From Rhodoferax saidenbachensis (GTDB lineage: Bacteria; Pseudomonadota; Gammaproteobacteria; Burkholderiales; Burkholderiaceae_C), in NCBI RefSeq assembly GCF_001955715.1, contig NZ_CP019239.1:2790001-2854000 (forward strand): a stretch of DNA of 64,000 nucleotides, in the 5' to 3' direction. Positions 51,096 through 60,582 of this stretch are shown piece after piece. The first letter of the stretch is position 1; each line of letters begins with the position of its first letter. The position numbers and the translations under genes are program-made. The notes under the pieces are model-generated. The model did not search any database, was not told the origin of the DNA, and was given only the letters and a program-made list of their open reading frames with translations.

Positions 51096-53078
51096 TCAGA
51101 CGTCGATCTCCACCGAGTCGCCGTGCAGTTCCATGAGTTCGCGCCGAGCGGCGGCTTCGCCCTTGCCCATGAGTTTGGTGATCAGCGCCTCGGTCGCGCC
51201 GAAGTCGATGGCGCCCAGGGTTACGGGCAGCAGGCGGCGGGTGTCCGGGTTCAGCGTGGTGTCCCACAGCTGTTCGGCATTCATCTCGCCCAGGCCTTTG
51301 AAGCGGCTGATGCTCCAGGCGCCTTCGCGCACGCCCTCTTTGCGCAGCTTGTCCAGGATGGCGGTGAGTTCGCCTTCGTCCAGCGCATAGGCTTTGGACG
51401 CCGGCTTTTTGCCACGCGCAGGCGCATCGACACGGAACAGCGGCGGCCGTGCCACAAACACGTGGCCGGTTTCGATGAGTTTGGGGAAGTGGCGGAAGAA
51501 CAGCGTGAGCAGCAGCACCTGGATGTGCGAACCGTCCACGTCCGCATCCGACAGGATGCAAACCTTGCCGTAGCGCAGGCCGCTCAGGTCGGGCGTGTCG
51601 TTGGGGCCATGCGGGTCCACGCCAATGGCCACCGAGATGTCATGGATTTCGTTGTTGGCAAACAGGCGATCGCGGTCCACTTCCCAGGTGTTGAGCACCT
51701 TGCCGCGCAAGGGCAGGATGGCCTGGTTCTCTTTATCGCGGCCCATCTTGGCGCTGCCGCCGGCGGAGTCACCCTCGACCAGAAACACCTCGTTGTAGGC
51801 TATGTCTTTGCTTTCGCAATCCGTCAGCTTGCCGGGCAACACGGCCACGCCGCTGCTCTTGCGCTTCTCTACTTTTTGACCCGCCTTCTGGCGGGTCTGC
51901 GCGGCCTTGATGGCCAGCTCGGCCAGCTTTTTGCCATAGTCCACATGCTGGTTCAACCACAGCTCCAGCGTGGGGCGCACAAAGCTGGAGACCAGGCGCA
52001 CAGCATCGCGCGAGTTCAGGCGTTCCTTGATCTGGCCCTGGAACTGCGGGTCCAGCACCTTGGCTGAGAGCACATAACTTGCGCGGGCAAACACGTCTTC
52101 GGGCATCAGCTTCACGCCCTTGGGCAACAGCGAATGCAATTCGATAAAGCTTTTGACCGCGGTGAACAGGCCATCGCGCAGGCCGCTTTCGTGCGTGCCA
52201 CCGGCGCTGGTGGGAATTAAATTGACGTAACTCTCGCGTACCGGGTTACCTTCTTCCGTAAAGGCCACGCACCAGCTGGCGCCCTCGCCTTCGGCGAAGT
52301 TGTCGTTCTGGCTGTCGGCAAAACCTTCGCCGTCAAACAGCGGGATCACCGGATCGCCATTCAAGGTCTGCATCAAATAGTCTTTGAGGCCGCCTTTGTA
52401 AAGCCAGTTTTGGCTGTCCTTGGTTTTCTCATTCACCAGCGTGACGCTGACGCCAGGCATCAGCACGGCCTTGCTGCGCAGCAGGTGCGTCAGCTCGCCC
52501 ATAGGCAGCACGGCGGATTCGAAATACTTGGGGTCGGGCCAGACACGTATCGTGCTGCCGCTCTTGCGGTCGCCTTCGCCCGCCTTACGGACTTGGAGGG
52601 CCTCCGCAACGTCGCCGCCTTCAAACACGATGCGCGCGACCGAGCCTTCACGGTGGGTGATGGCCTCCAGACGCTTGCCCAAAGCATTTGTGACGGAGAC
52701 GCCCACGCCGTGCAGGCCGCCCGAGAAGCTGTAGGCGCCGCCCTTGCCCTTGTCGAACTTGCCACCCGCATGCAGGCGGGTGAACACCAGCTCGATCACC
52801 GGGGCGTTTTCTTCGGGGTGCATGCCAAACGGGATGCCGCGGCCGTCGTCTTCAATACTGACCGAGCCGTCGGCATGCAGGGTGACCTTGATCTTTTTGC
52901 CATGACCGGCCAGCGCTTCGTCGGCGGCGTTGTCCAGCACTTCCTGGATGATGTGCAGGGGATTGTCGGTGCGGGTGTACATGCCCGGACGCTGCTTGAC
53001 GGGCTCCAGGCCTTTGAGGACCCGGATCGAGCCTTCGCTGTATTCGGGGGTGGTTTTGACGGGGTTGCTTGTTGCCAT
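51096..53078 (-). CDS. parE: DNA topoisomerase IV subunit B
   Basis: 660 residues from ATG 53078 (MATSNPVKTTPEYSEGS); an upstream extension is possible but lacks conservation. GHKL ATPase domain with DNAADEALAGHG and GLHGVGVSVTNALGKR; TOPRIM domain with EGDSAGGSAKMGRDKENQAI and DADVDGSHIQVLL; C-terminal RFKGLGEMNAEQLWDTT. It powers strand passage by ParC. First gene of the run that continues with the transglycosylase and parC. Confidence 0.96.
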   Translation of the reverse strand: MATSNPVKTTPEYSEGSIRVLKGLEPVKQRPGMYTRTDNPLHIIQEVLDNAADEALAGHGKKIKVTLHADGSVSIEDDGRGIPFGMHPEENAPVIELVFTRLHAGGKFDKGKGGAYSFSGGLHGVGVSVTNALGKRLEAITHREGSVARIVFEGGDVAEALQVRKAGEGDRKSGSTIRVWPDPKYFESAVLPMGELTHLLRSKAVLMPGVSVTLVNEKTKDSQNWLYKGGLKDYLMQTLNGDPVIPLFDGEGFADSQNDNFAEGEGASWCVAFTEEGNPVRESYVNLIPTSAGGTHESGLRDGLFTAVKSFIELHSLLPKGVKLMPEDVFARASYVLSAKVLDPQFQGQIKERLNSRDAVRLVSSFVRPTLELWLNQHVDYGKKLAELAIKAAQTRQKAGQKVEKRKSSGVAVLPGKLTDCESKDIAYNEVFLVEGDSAGGSAKMGRDKENQAILPLRGKVLNTWEVDRDRLFANNEIHDISVAIGVDPHGPNDTPDLSGLRYGKVCILSDADVDGSHIQVLLLTLFFRHFPKLIETGHVFVARPPLFRVDAPARGKKPASKAYALDEGELTAILDKLRKEGVREGAWSISRFKGLGEMNAEQLWDTTLNPDTRRLLPVTLGAIDFGATEALITKLMGKGEAAARRELMELHGDSVEIDV

Positions 53079-53207
53079 AGGGCGCGATTGTAGTGTGATT
53101 GGCGGCAATTAACTGTATGAATAAACAGCCGCAAACAGCATGGATGCTGTCGTGGTCTGTCCCCCGCTACACCGCGTGGGCCAGGCGGAATGGCTATATT
53201 AGGCGCC

Positions 53208-54434
53208 ATGCAAACTTCCCCTCCCCGCCTTAGCCTGACCCAGTTGCTCATTTGCGGCGCTGCCATCGTGACCCTTTCCATGGGCATCCGCCACGGCTTT
53301 GGCCTCTGGCTACAGCCCATCACCCAAGCCAAGGACTGGAGCCGCGAGACCTTTGCCTTTGCCATTGCCATCCAGAACCTGTCCTGGGGCGTGGCCGGCA
53401 TTTTTGCCGGCATGGTGGCCGACCGTTTTGGCGCGTTCAAGGTGATTGTTCTGGGCGCAGCGCTGTACGCGTTGGGTCTGGTCGGTATGGCGCATGCCAA
53501 CACGCCCTTGCTGTTTACCTTGTCCACTGGCGTCCTGATTGGCGTGGCCCAGGCCGGCACGACCTACGCCGTGGTGTATGGCGTGATCGGGCGCAATGTG
53601 TCGGCCGACAAGCGCTCCTGGGCTATGGGCATTACCGCCGCGGCGGGTTCGTTTGGCCAGTTTTTGATGGTGCCGACCGAAGGTTTCCTGATCAGCCACT
53701 TTGGATGGCAGGAGGCGCTGAGCCTGCTGGGCTTTGCCGCCCTGCTGATGGCGCCCCTGGCCTGGGGTCTGCGCGAGCCCGGCTTTGCGGGTAGCGCACC
53801 ACCACCGCGTGAACAAACCATTGTGCAAGCCCTGCGCGAGGCTTTTAAATACCCGAGCTTCCAGTTGTTGATGGCAGGCTATTTCGTCTGCGGATTCCAG
53901 GTGGTGTTCATCGGCGTGCACATGCCCAGCTACCTGCGCGACAAGGGCCTGTCGCCCCAGGTGGCCAGCTACGCATTGGCGCTGATCGGGCTGTTCAACG
54001 TGTTTGGCACCTACGCGGCCGGCGTGCTGGGCCAGAAGATTCCGAAGAAAAACATCCTCGCCTTCATTTACCTGGCGCGCGCCGTGACCATCAGCGTGTT
54101 TTTGATAGCTCCGCTGTCGCCCACCAGCGTCTATGTGTTCTCGTCCGTCATGGGCCTTCTGTGGTTATCCACCATCCCCCCCACCAATGCCACGGTGGCG
54201 CAGATCTTTGGCGTGGCGCACCTGTCCATGCTGGGCGGTTTTGTGTTCTTCAGCCACCAGATCGGTTCGTTCCTCGGCGTCTGGCTCGGTGGCTATCTGT
54301 ATGACAAGACGGGTAGCTACGACATCGTCTGGTACATAGCCATTGCCTTGGGCGTGATGGCCGCGCTGGTGAACCTGCCGGTCAAGGAAGCCGCCATCGC
54401 GCGTCCGGCGCGCCCGGCACCTGCGACGGCCTGA
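53208..54434 (+). CDS. MFS transporter
   Basis: 408 residues from ATG 53208; an ATG at 53190 is also possible. Twelve hydrophobic helices. Features such as MGIRHGFGLWLQPITQAKDW, SRETFAFAIAIQNLSWGVAG and FAGMVADRFGAFKVI are typical of the monocarboxylate/oxalate-formate-antiporter-like branch of MFS. The promoter region (TGGCTATATTAGGCG) immediately upstream is AT-richer than its surroundings. It is divergent from parE. Substrate unknown, probably a small organic acid. Confidence 0.9.
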   Translation: MQTSPPRLSLTQLLICGAAIVTLSMGIRHGFGLWLQPITQAKDWSRETFAFAIAIQNLSWGVAGIFAGMVADRFGAFKVIVLGAALYALGLVGMAHANTPLLFTLSTGVLIGVAQAGTTYAVVYGVIGRNVSADKRSWAMGITAAAGSFGQFLMVPTEGFLISHFGWQEALSLLGFAALLMAPLAWGLREPGFAGSAPPPREQTIVQALREAFKYPSFQLLMAGYFVCGFQVVFIGVHMPSYLRDKGLSPQVASYALALIGLFNVFGTYAAGVLGQKIPKKNILAFIYLARAVTISVFLIAPLSPTSVYVFSSVMGLLWLSTIPPTNATVAQIFGVAHLSMLGGFVFFSHQIGSFLGVWLGGYLYDKTGSYDIVWYIAIALGVMAALVNLPVKEAAIARPARPAPATA

Positions 54435-54438
54435 TGCC

Positions 54439-54576
54439 ATGACAAGCCCGTTGCGACTGTCTTTACGCATAACTGGCGCCAGTGTGGCGTTGGTTGTGCT
54501 GTTCGCCGTGTTCATGCTCTACACCCGGCCTGACTTTCTGGTGCAAATGGCGAATCAGATCTGGGCCTGCTTCTGA
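54439..54576 (+). CDS. Small single-helix membrane protein
   Basis: 45 residues: basic N-terminus (MTSPLRLSLRITG), one hydrophobic helix (ASVALVVLFAVFMLYT) and a short tail ending QIWACF. It starts 4 bases after the MFS stop, and its stop overlaps the start of the methyltransferase gene (TGATG at 54574-54578), so it sits translationally coupled between two genes. I do not recognise a function; it may mainly link translation of the neighbours. Confidence 0.65.
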   Translation: MTSPLRLSLRITGASVALVVLFAVFMLYTRPDFLVQMANQIWACF

Positions 54577-55145
54577 TGCCTTTGCACCCACAGCCTGCCG
54601 CGCCTTCTGCGTGGGTGGTGCGCTGGTCACACCTGCTGCATCCCGGAACCACCGTGCTGGACGTTGCCTGTGGGGCAGGTCGTCATTTGCACTGGTTTGC
54701 AAAGCAAGGACATGCCGTCACCGGCATTGACCGGGACCTGGAGCCTGCACACCAGGCCAATGCACCTGGCACGTTGTTATGCGCAGATATCGAGAATGGC
54801 CCTTGGCCCTTGCAAACCGCAGGGCAGTTCCAGGCCTTTGGCGCCGTGGTCGTGACCAACTACCTGTGGCGCCCGCTGCTGCCCACCCTCGTGCAAAGCC
54901 TGGCTCCAGGCGGCGTCCTCATCTATGAAACCTTTGCGGCAGGCCAGGAAACGGTAGGGCGCCCCAGCCGTGCCGATTTTCTGCTGCAGCCGGGTGAACT
55001 GCTGGCGATGTGCAAGGGGCTGGAAGTGGTGGCTTATGAGAACGGTTACCTAAATAGCCCTGAGCGTTTCGTGCAGCGAATTGCGGCAATCCGGCCGTCC
55101 ACGGCGCTGCCGCCAGGGGCTTTACCGGCGCGACATGCACTCTAG
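54576..55145 (+). CDS. Class I SAM-dependent methyltransferase
   Basis: 189 residues. Motif I is [20 protein letters not shown], followed by the acidic residue of motif II ([11 protein letters not shown]) and motif IV region [13 protein letters not shown]. Motif post-I and the C-terminal strand ([13 protein letters not shown]) are typical of the Rossmann-type small methyltransferases. It is coupled to the preceding small gene and lies just upstream of dapA. Substrate unknown. Confidence 0.88.
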   Translation: MPLHPQPAAPSAWVVRWSHLLHPGTTVLDVACGAGRHLHWFAKQGHAVTGIDRDLEPAHQANAPGTLLCADIENGPWPLQTAGQFQAFGAVVVTNYLWRPLLPTLVQSLAPGGVLIYETFAAGQETVGRPSRADFLLQPGELLAMCKGLEVVAYENGYLNSPERFVQRIAAIRPSTALPPGALPARHAL

Positions 55146-55177
55146 TTAAAATGCCCGTTTCCGCACTAATTTCTGAC

Positions 55178-56074
55178 ATGAACGCTTCATACAGTCCGAT
55201 CCGGGGCAGCATCGTCGCCCTCGTTACCCCGATGCTCGACGACGGCTCCGTGGACTACCCCGCACTGCGCAAGCTGATCGACTGGCATATTGCCGAAGGG
55301 ACGGACTGCATTGGTGTGGTTGGCACCACCGGTGAGTCCCCCACCGTGAGTGTGGAAGAGCACTGCGAAATCATTCGTGTATCGGTCGAACAGGCCGCCA
55401 AACGCGTACCCATCATGGCCGGTTGCGGCGCCAACTCCACCCGCGAAGCCATCGAACTGGCCAAATTTGCCAAACAGGTGGGCGCTGACTGCCAGTTGCA
55501 GGTGGTCCCCTACTACAACAAGCCTACGCAAGAAGGCCAGTACCAGCATTTCAAGGCCATCGCCGAAGCCACGGGTGACCTGCCCATTGTTTTGTACAAC
55601 GTACCCGGTCGTTCGGTCGCCGATATGGCGCACGACACCGTGCTGCGTCTGGCCGAAGTGCCCGGCATCGTGGGTATCAAGGAAGCCACTGGCAATATTG
55701 AACGTGCCCAGTGGCTGATCAAGGAAGCACCCAAGAGCTTCTCCATCTACTCAGGTGATGATCCCACCGCCGTCGCACTGATGCTGTGCGGAGGCCACGG
55801 CAACGTCAGCGTGACCGCCAATGTGGCGCCGCGCCTGATGCATGAATTGTGTGTAGCTGCCATTGCCGGGAACGTGCAAAAGGCTATGGAAATCCAGTTC
55901 AAGCTGCTGCCTTTGCACAAGGCACTGTTTGTTGAATCCAACCCCATCCCCGTGAAATGGGCGGTGGCCCGCATGGGTCTGTGCAACACTGCACTGCGCT
56001 TGCCCCTGACACCTTTCACGCAGGCCAACCAGCCCGCGCTGGAACGTGTCATGCAAACCGCTGGACTGATTTGA
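55178..56074 (+). CDS. dapA: 4-hydroxy-tetrahydrodipicolinate synthase
   Basis: 298 residues from ATG 55178; an ATG nine codons upstream (55151) overlaps a promoter-like TTAAAAT. Schiff-base Lys in [14 protein letters not shown], pyruvate-binding GTTGESPTV and [15 protein letters not shown] are all present. It condenses pyruvate with aspartate semialdehyde in lysine and peptidoglycan precursor synthesis. bamC follows 26 bases later on the same strand, the usual dapA-bamC pairing. Confidence 0.95.
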   Translation: MNASYSPIRGSIVALVTPMLDDGSVDYPALRKLIDWHIAEGTDCIGVVGTTGESPTVSVEEHCEIIRVSVEQAAKRVPIMAGCGANSTREAIELAKFAKQVGADCQLQVVPYYNKPTQEGQYQHFKAIAEATGDLPIVLYNVPGRSVADMAHDTVLRLAEVPGIVGIKEATGNIERAQWLIKEAPKSFSIYSGDDPTAVALMLCGGHGNVSVTANVAPRLMHELCVAAIAGNVQKAMEIQFKLLPLHKALFVESNPIPVKWAVARMGLCNTALRLPLTPFTQANQPALERVMQTAGLI

Positions 56075-56100
56075 ACGCCCATTCATTCTTGAGGAATTCT

Positions 56101-57198
56101 GTGAATCCCATCTCCAAAGTTACGCTCCTGGGCCTTGCCCTTGCGCTGTCCGCCTGCTCCGTGCTGGAAACCGACAAGGTGGACTACCGCAGTGCCGCCA
56201 AGGCGCCCTCACTGACGGTCCCGCCCGATCTCACGCAGTTGTCCAAGGACACACGCTATTCCGTGGTGAACGGTGCTGTTTCTGCCTCGGGTTACCAGGC
56301 CGGTCAGGCCGCAACGGGCAAAACGCCCATGGCTGCACTTTCCTTGGGTGATGTCCGCATCGAACGGGTCGGCAACCAGCGTTGGCTGGTGGTCAACCGG
56401 CCGCCAGAGAAAATCTGGGATACGGTCAAGGACTTCTGGCAGGAAAACGGATTTTTGCTGGCCATGGACCAGAGCAATCTGGGCATCATGGAAACCGACT
56501 GGGCCGAAAACCGCGCCAAGATTCCGATGGACTTCATCCGTGCCTCGCTGGGCAAACTGCTGGATTCGCTGTACTCCACGGCAGAGCGTGACAAGTTCCG
56601 CACCCGCCTGGAACGCAATGCCGAAGGCGGCACCGAGATTTTCATCAGCCACCGTGGCGTGATCGAGGTCTACTCCAACACGGGAGCTAGCACCACTGGC
56701 GACAAGCAGACCGTGTTTCAACCCCGACCGTCAGACCCCGAACTCGAAGCCGAGTTTCTGCGCCGCCTGATGGTCAAACTGGGTGCCAGCCCCGAACAAG
56801 CCCAAACGCTGGTCGCCAACAGTGTGGCCAAGTCCACCAGCAGCGTGTCCAAGGTCGGCGAGCAACCCGTGGTGCTGATCGAAGAAGGTTTTGACCGCGC
56901 ATGGCGCCGGGTCGGTCTGGCACTGGACCGCACAGGTTTTACGGTGGAGGACCGTGACCGCAAGCAAGGCATCTACTTCGTGCGTTACGTGCCCACGACC
57001 GACAACAACACGGAGCCTGGCTTCTTTGGCAAACTGTTTAGCGGGTCTTCCAAAGCCAACACGCCCACCAAGTTCCAGATCGCGGTGCGCAGCCAGGGTG
57101 AGCTGACCACGGTGTCGGTGATGGATGTGGATGGCAAGCCCGAGACTTCTGCCAGTGCACAACGTATCGTCAAGGTCATCGCAGACGACATCAAATGA
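56101..57198 (+). CDS. bamC: Outer-membrane assembly lipoprotein BamC
   Basis: 365 residues from a GTG with TGAGGAA upstream. Lipoprotein signal with lipobox ALSAC (about residue 19). The N-terminal lasso region (DKVDYRSAAKAPSLTVPPDL) binds BamD in E. coli. Two helix-grip domains follow (RWLVVNRPPEKIWDTVKDFW; VVLIEEGFDRAWRRVGLALD). Part of the BAM complex that inserts beta-barrel proteins. Directly downstream of dapA as in E. coli. Confidence 0.93.
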   Translation: MNPISKVTLLGLALALSACSVLETDKVDYRSAAKAPSLTVPPDLTQLSKDTRYSVVNGAVSASGYQAGQAATGKTPMAALSLGDVRIERVGNQRWLVVNRPPEKIWDTVKDFWQENGFLLAMDQSNLGIMETDWAENRAKIPMDFIRASLGKLLDSLYSTAERDKFRTRLERNAEGGTEIFISHRGVIEVYSNTGASTTGDKQTVFQPRPSDPELEAEFLRRLMVKLGASPEQAQTLVANSVAKSTSSVSKVGEQPVVLIEEGFDRAWRRVGLALDRTGFTVEDRDRKQGIYFVRYVPTTDNNTEPGFFGKLFSGSSKANTPTKFQIAVRSQGELTTVSVMDVDGKPETSASAQRIVKVIADDIK

Positions 57199-57239
57199 TG
57201 TGTCCCCCACGCTCCGCCCACGCACGGCATTTGGGCCGT

Positions 57240-57345
57240 GCCGGGTGTATTGCCACAACGTGAGCGCATCTGCGACCGCAGATGCGTGAGCGGGTCGCAG
57301 CCCCCCGAGGGGGCTAATTTCCCTTGGGGCGGCCCGGCGGGAAAT
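57240..57345. repeat. GC-rich dispersed repeat (type 3), copy 1
   Basis: Contains CAGCCCCCCGAGGGGGCT and TTGGGGCGGCCCGGCGGG. The same blocks occur in opposite orientation at 63590-63660. It makes a strong hairpin after bamC. I remember this repeat as common between genes in Comamonadaceae. Confidence 0.6.
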
Positions 57346-57360
57346 TGCCCTTCTCGTTCA

Positions 57361-57399
57361 GACGAAAAAAAACCACCGTGAGGTGGTTTTTTTTTCGTC
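57361..57399. terminator. Bidirectional rho-independent terminator
   Basis: GACGAAAAAAAACCACC, loop GTGA, GGTGGTTTTTTTTTCGTC: a GC stem flanked by a run of A on one side and T on the other, so it works on both strands. It serves bamC (+) and the small lipoprotein gene (-). Confidence 0.92.
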
Positions 57400-57409
57400 T
57401 GCAAGCAGA

Positions 57410-57613
<204 letters not shown>

Positions 57614-57771
57614 TTTTAGATACTTTAGTGAGTTAACGAAACAATTTCCGGAAATTGCCTTGGCAGCACGCCACCAAGACTCCAGCAAAAAGCATTCGAT
57701 CTCTTCTTACCGGAGCCTCAAATTATACAAGAGGCTTACAAACCGCCTCGGGTAAACCCTCTCACTCGTCA

Positions 57772-58275
57772 TCAAAGACCCAGCGTAGACGCAGGAAAAC
57801 CGGGTGAACTTTGCCTGCGGCACTCATCCAGCTCCTGCTTCTGCAGCACCCGGCGCTGCGCTTCATAACTCGCAACGCCGGTGCTGCGCGCCAAATCCAG
57901 CCGCCGTGCATACCAGTGCGGACTCCACAACACACTGGGGAATTCCGTGGGGCTCAACTGCTTGCAGACACGGCATTCAATCAGATGGTCCCAGCGGATG
58001 CGCCACTCCACAAAACGGGCCTGGTAGCGCTGCACCGAGTCATAACTGTGGGTCAGCATGGTGAGTCGGCGCCCTCTTTTGGACCATGCATTCAATGACT
58101 CGACCACCGCACTCTCGCGCAGCGGCCACTCTTCAAAATTGGCATCGCTCCAGACCATTTCCATCCAGCCTTCACTGGCCGCACACTCCAGCGCATCTCG
58201 AATCAATTGCGCGAATTCCGTAGGGCCACTGAATGGCCCGGTATGCAGCACATTCGAGGCATCAGGCGTCGACAT
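57772..58275 (-). CDS. Protein of unknown function
   Basis: 167 residues from ATG 58275 (MSTPDASNVLHTGPFSGPTE). It contains WMEMVWSDANFEEWPLRESA, TMLTHSYDSVQRYQARFVEW and two Cys in IECRVCKQL. It looks like a conserved betaproteobacterial protein; the central part is reminiscent of phospholipase-D-like or stress-related DUF proteins, but no HKD motif is present. Its first 14 bases overlap the 3' end of the upstream ribosomal oxygenase gene, so the two are coupled. Function unknown. Confidence 0.72.
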   Translation of the reverse strand: MSTPDASNVLHTGPFSGPTEFAQLIRDALECAASEGWMEMVWSDANFEEWPLRESAVVESLNAWSKRGRRLTMLTHSYDSVQRYQARFVEWRIRWDHLIECRVCKQLSPTEFPSVLWSPHWYARRLDLARSTGVASYEAQRRVLQKQELDECRRQSSPGFPASTLGL

Positions 58276-59395
58276 ACATCCACCCTGCGGCGCACCAGTC
58301 AGCCAGCAAGTCCTGTGCATCCGCTCCCAATCGCTTGTACTCTGTCGCCGTGAGTTCGCGCGCATCGGCCAGACGCCGCATCAGCTGTGCATCACGTCCG
58401 GAAGCCCGGAAACTTTCACCATTCAGAAAAATGTGGTGCTGGTCGTACAGCATGCGGGTGCGCCGGTCCAGGCGCACATGACCCGGCGCTGCCGCCGCTT
58501 CGCCTTCGTCGAACCAGACATTGGCCTTGGGCTCGCTTAAGTATTCGCCCAAAGCGCGGCGCAAGGCCAGCGGATCGCGCAAAGCCTCTTCGAGCGCCTT
58601 TTGGGCAAATGCCACCATGGCGTCGGGTATCTCGCCGCTGTGCTCCAGTGCCGTCTGCTGCGGGTCACGGTACAGGGCGCTCCCCACCTCATCCACCGCC
58701 TGCTCGGCCATACGTTGCAGCACTTCACGGGCCAGCTCGCCTTTGGCGGGTGCGCGAAAGCCGATGGAATAGGTCATGCATTCGCCCTCGGCCACACCGT
58801 CGTGGGCGTAACGCGGGGGCAGGTACAGCATGTCCCCCGGCTCCAAGACAAACTCTTCTTCCGGTTCAAAGTTCGCCAAAATTTTAAGCGGCATATCAGG
58901 CTGCAAGCTCAGATCTTTTTGCCGCCCAATGCGCCAGCGCCGCCGCCCGTGGGCCTGCAGCAAAAACACGTCATAACTGTCAAAGTGCGGCCCCACGCCA
59001 CCGCCGTCGCTGGCGTAGCTGACCATCAGGTCGTCCAGTCGCGCATCGGGCACAAAACGAAACTGATTCATCAGCGCGTGCACACGTTCGTCATGCAAGT
59101 CGACACCCTGCACCAGCAACGACCAGCCGGCCTGCTTGAAAGGTGGCAAGGCCTTGCGCGCAAACGGACCCTGCCGAAAACGCCAAGGCTTGTGGGTGCC
59201 GGGCTGGGCCTGTACCACGAGGCGCGACTCCACATCGTCCATGGCAGCCAGGTCCAGTAGCTCTTGGCGACCTACCGGGGCCTGGAATTGGGGAATGGCC
59301 TGGCGGATGACCAAAGGCTTCTTTTGCCAGTGGCGGCGCATAAAGGTGGCAGGCGTCAGCCCACCCAGGAGTTGCAGGGGTTCATTGACATTCAT
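58262..59395 (-). CDS. JmjC-type ribosomal oxygenase (RoxA/YcfD-like)
   Basis: 377 residues. Iron ligands His137 and Asp139 (GVGPHFDSYDVFLLQAHGRR) and His198 (LPPRYAHDGV) match the HxD...H spacing of E. coli YcfD (125/127/187). The C-terminal winged-helix part and the N-terminal GGLTPATFMRRHWQKKPLVI are typical. YcfD hydroxylates Arg81 of ribosomal protein uL16 using 2-oxoglutarate and O2. It is divergent from the SlyD-like gene by 56 bases and overlaps the following unknown gene by 14 bases. Confidence 0.92.
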   Translation of the reverse strand: MNVNEPLQLLGGLTPATFMRRHWQKKPLVIRQAIPQFQAPVGRQELLDLAAMDDVESRLVVQAQPGTHKPWRFRQGPFARKALPPFKQAGWSLLVQGVDLHDERVHALMNQFRFVPDARLDDLMVSYASDGGGVGPHFDSYDVFLLQAHGRRRWRIGRQKDLSLQPDMPLKILANFEPEEEFVLEPGDMLYLPPRYAHDGVAEGECMTYSIGFRAPAKGELAREVLQRMAEQAVDEVGSALYRDPQQTALEHSGEIPDAMVAFAQKALEEALRDPLALRRALGEYLSEPKANVWFDEGEAAAAPGHVRLDRRTRMLYDQHHIFLNGESFRASGRDAQLMRRLADARELTATEYKRLGADAQDLLADWCAAGWMYVDA

Positions 59396-59451
59396 GGATC
59401 CATTTTCGGCGCTTTGGGAGGCAAAAGCCAACAAACTGCGACAATTCCGGC

Positions 59452-59985
59452 ATGGACATTACTGAACAATGCGTGGTCGCCCTGACCTGGACGCTGAAAG
59501 ACACCTTGGGCGAAGAACTGGACGTGCTGGACGAGCCGGTGGAATTTTTGATCGGCGGCCATGACCTGCTGCCCGCTATCGAAGCCGCCCTTCAAGGCCA
59601 TGCGGCAGGCGCGAAGATCGAATTGCAGATCGAACCCGAACAGGCTTTTGGCGATTTCAACGACAAGCTGCTGTTTCTGGAGCCGCGCCACCTGTTCCCC
59701 CAGGATTTGCAGGAAGGCCTGACCATGGAAGGCCACGCTCTGCCCGAGGGCTGCCATCACGAGGCGCCCAAGGACGCGCTCTACACCATCACCGATATTT
59801 ACCCCGAACACGTGGTGCTGGACGGCAACCATCCGCTCGCAGGCATAGCCATACGCATCAGCATGAAAGTGGAATCCGTGCGCGAAGCCACCGAAGAAGA
59901 AATCGGCCGTGGCTCCGCAGGCACCGGCTTTTTCCGCATCCAGCCCTTCCATTCAGAAGGGCCGGGCAGCGATACCCTGCACTGA
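59452..59985 (+). CDS. FKBP-type peptidyl-prolyl isomerase, SlyD-like
   Basis: 177 residues. FKBP core strands with VEFLIGGHDLLPAIEAALQG and the inserted-in-flap domain (EPRHLFPQDLQEGLTMEGHA), then NHPLAGIAIRISMKVESVRE, as in SlyD. The long His-rich tail of E. coli SlyD is absent; the C-terminus ends in GFFRIQPFHSEGPG. It is a cytoplasmic folding catalyst and chaperone. A role in nickel handling is less likely without the tail. Confidence 0.88.
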   Translation: MDITEQCVVALTWTLKDTLGEELDVLDEPVEFLIGGHDLLPAIEAALQGHAAGAKIELQIEPEQAFGDFNDKLLFLEPRHLFPQDLQEGLTMEGHALPEGCHHEAPKDALYTITDIYPEHVVLDGNHPLAGIAIRISMKVESVREATEEEIGRGSAGTGFFRIQPFHSEGPGSDTLH

Positions 59986-59993
59986 GAGTTATG

Positions 59994-60056
59994 GATAAAA
60001 ACGGCCGCTAGCCCTCATCTAGATTGCGCAAGCAGCTATCAAAAGCAGAGCAAATG
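59994..60056 (+). repeat. Dispersed 55-bp repeat, copy H
   Basis: AAAACGGCCGCTAGCCCTCA, then TCTAGATTGCGCAAGCAGCT, then ATCAAAAGCAGAGCAAA, in the gap between the convergent SlyD-like and dut genes. Confidence 0.8.
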
Positions 60057-60058
60057 GG

Positions 60059-60505
60059 CTAGGCTTTACCGGTCGATCCGTAGCCACCTTCACCCCGTTG
60101 CGACGCGGGGAACTCCGTCACCACATTGAACTGGGCCTGCACCACCGGCACGATCACCAGTTGCGCAATACGCTCCATAGGCTGAATGGTGAATTCCGTG
60201 GTACTGCGGTTCCAGGCGCTGACCATGAGCTGGCCCTGGTAGTCGCTGTCAATCAACCCCACCAGATTGCCCAGCACGATGCCGTGTTTGTGGCCCAGGC
60301 CGGAGCGCGGCAGGATCAGCGCTGCATAGGCCGGGTCTTCCAGGTAAATCGCCATGCCGGTGGGTACCAGTTGCCAGGCGTTGGGCGCCAGCGTCAGCGG
60401 CGCGTCCAGGCAGGCACGCAAATCCAGCCCAGCACTGCCGGGGGTGGCGTAGGTGGGCAGGTTGTCGACCAGGCGTTGGTCGATGATCTTGACGTCGATT
60501 TTCAT
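60059..60505 (-). CDS. dut: dUTP diphosphatase
   Basis: 148 residues of the trimeric dUTPase family. The conserved motifs are all present: [32 protein letters not shown] with IDSDYQGQL (catalytic Asp region), [11 protein letters not shown], and the C-terminal P-loop-like [11 protein letters not shown] that closes over the substrate. It hydrolyses dUTP to dUMP. Next to coaBC, the usual bacterial order coaBC-dut; the gap is 77 bases. Confidence 0.95.
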   Translation of the reverse strand: MKIDVKIIDQRLVDNLPTYATPGSAGLDLRACLDAPLTLAPNAWQLVPTGMAIYLEDPAYAALILPRSGLGHKHGIVLGNLVGLIDSDYQGQLMVSAWNRSTTEFTIQPMERIAQLVIVPVVQAQFNVVTEFPASQRGEGGYGSTGKA

Positions 60506-60582
60506 GGAAATAAGAGTATTCAGAGTTGAAACGGGTCGCGCCGCGGCCCTCCGCTTGCACGAAGGCCAAAGCGGCGCAATGG

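Noticed and set aside
51094..51561. Extension of the transglycosylase frame upstream of 51093
   Set aside because: It would run inside parE in another frame; the signal peptide and coupling to the parE stop support the start at 51093.
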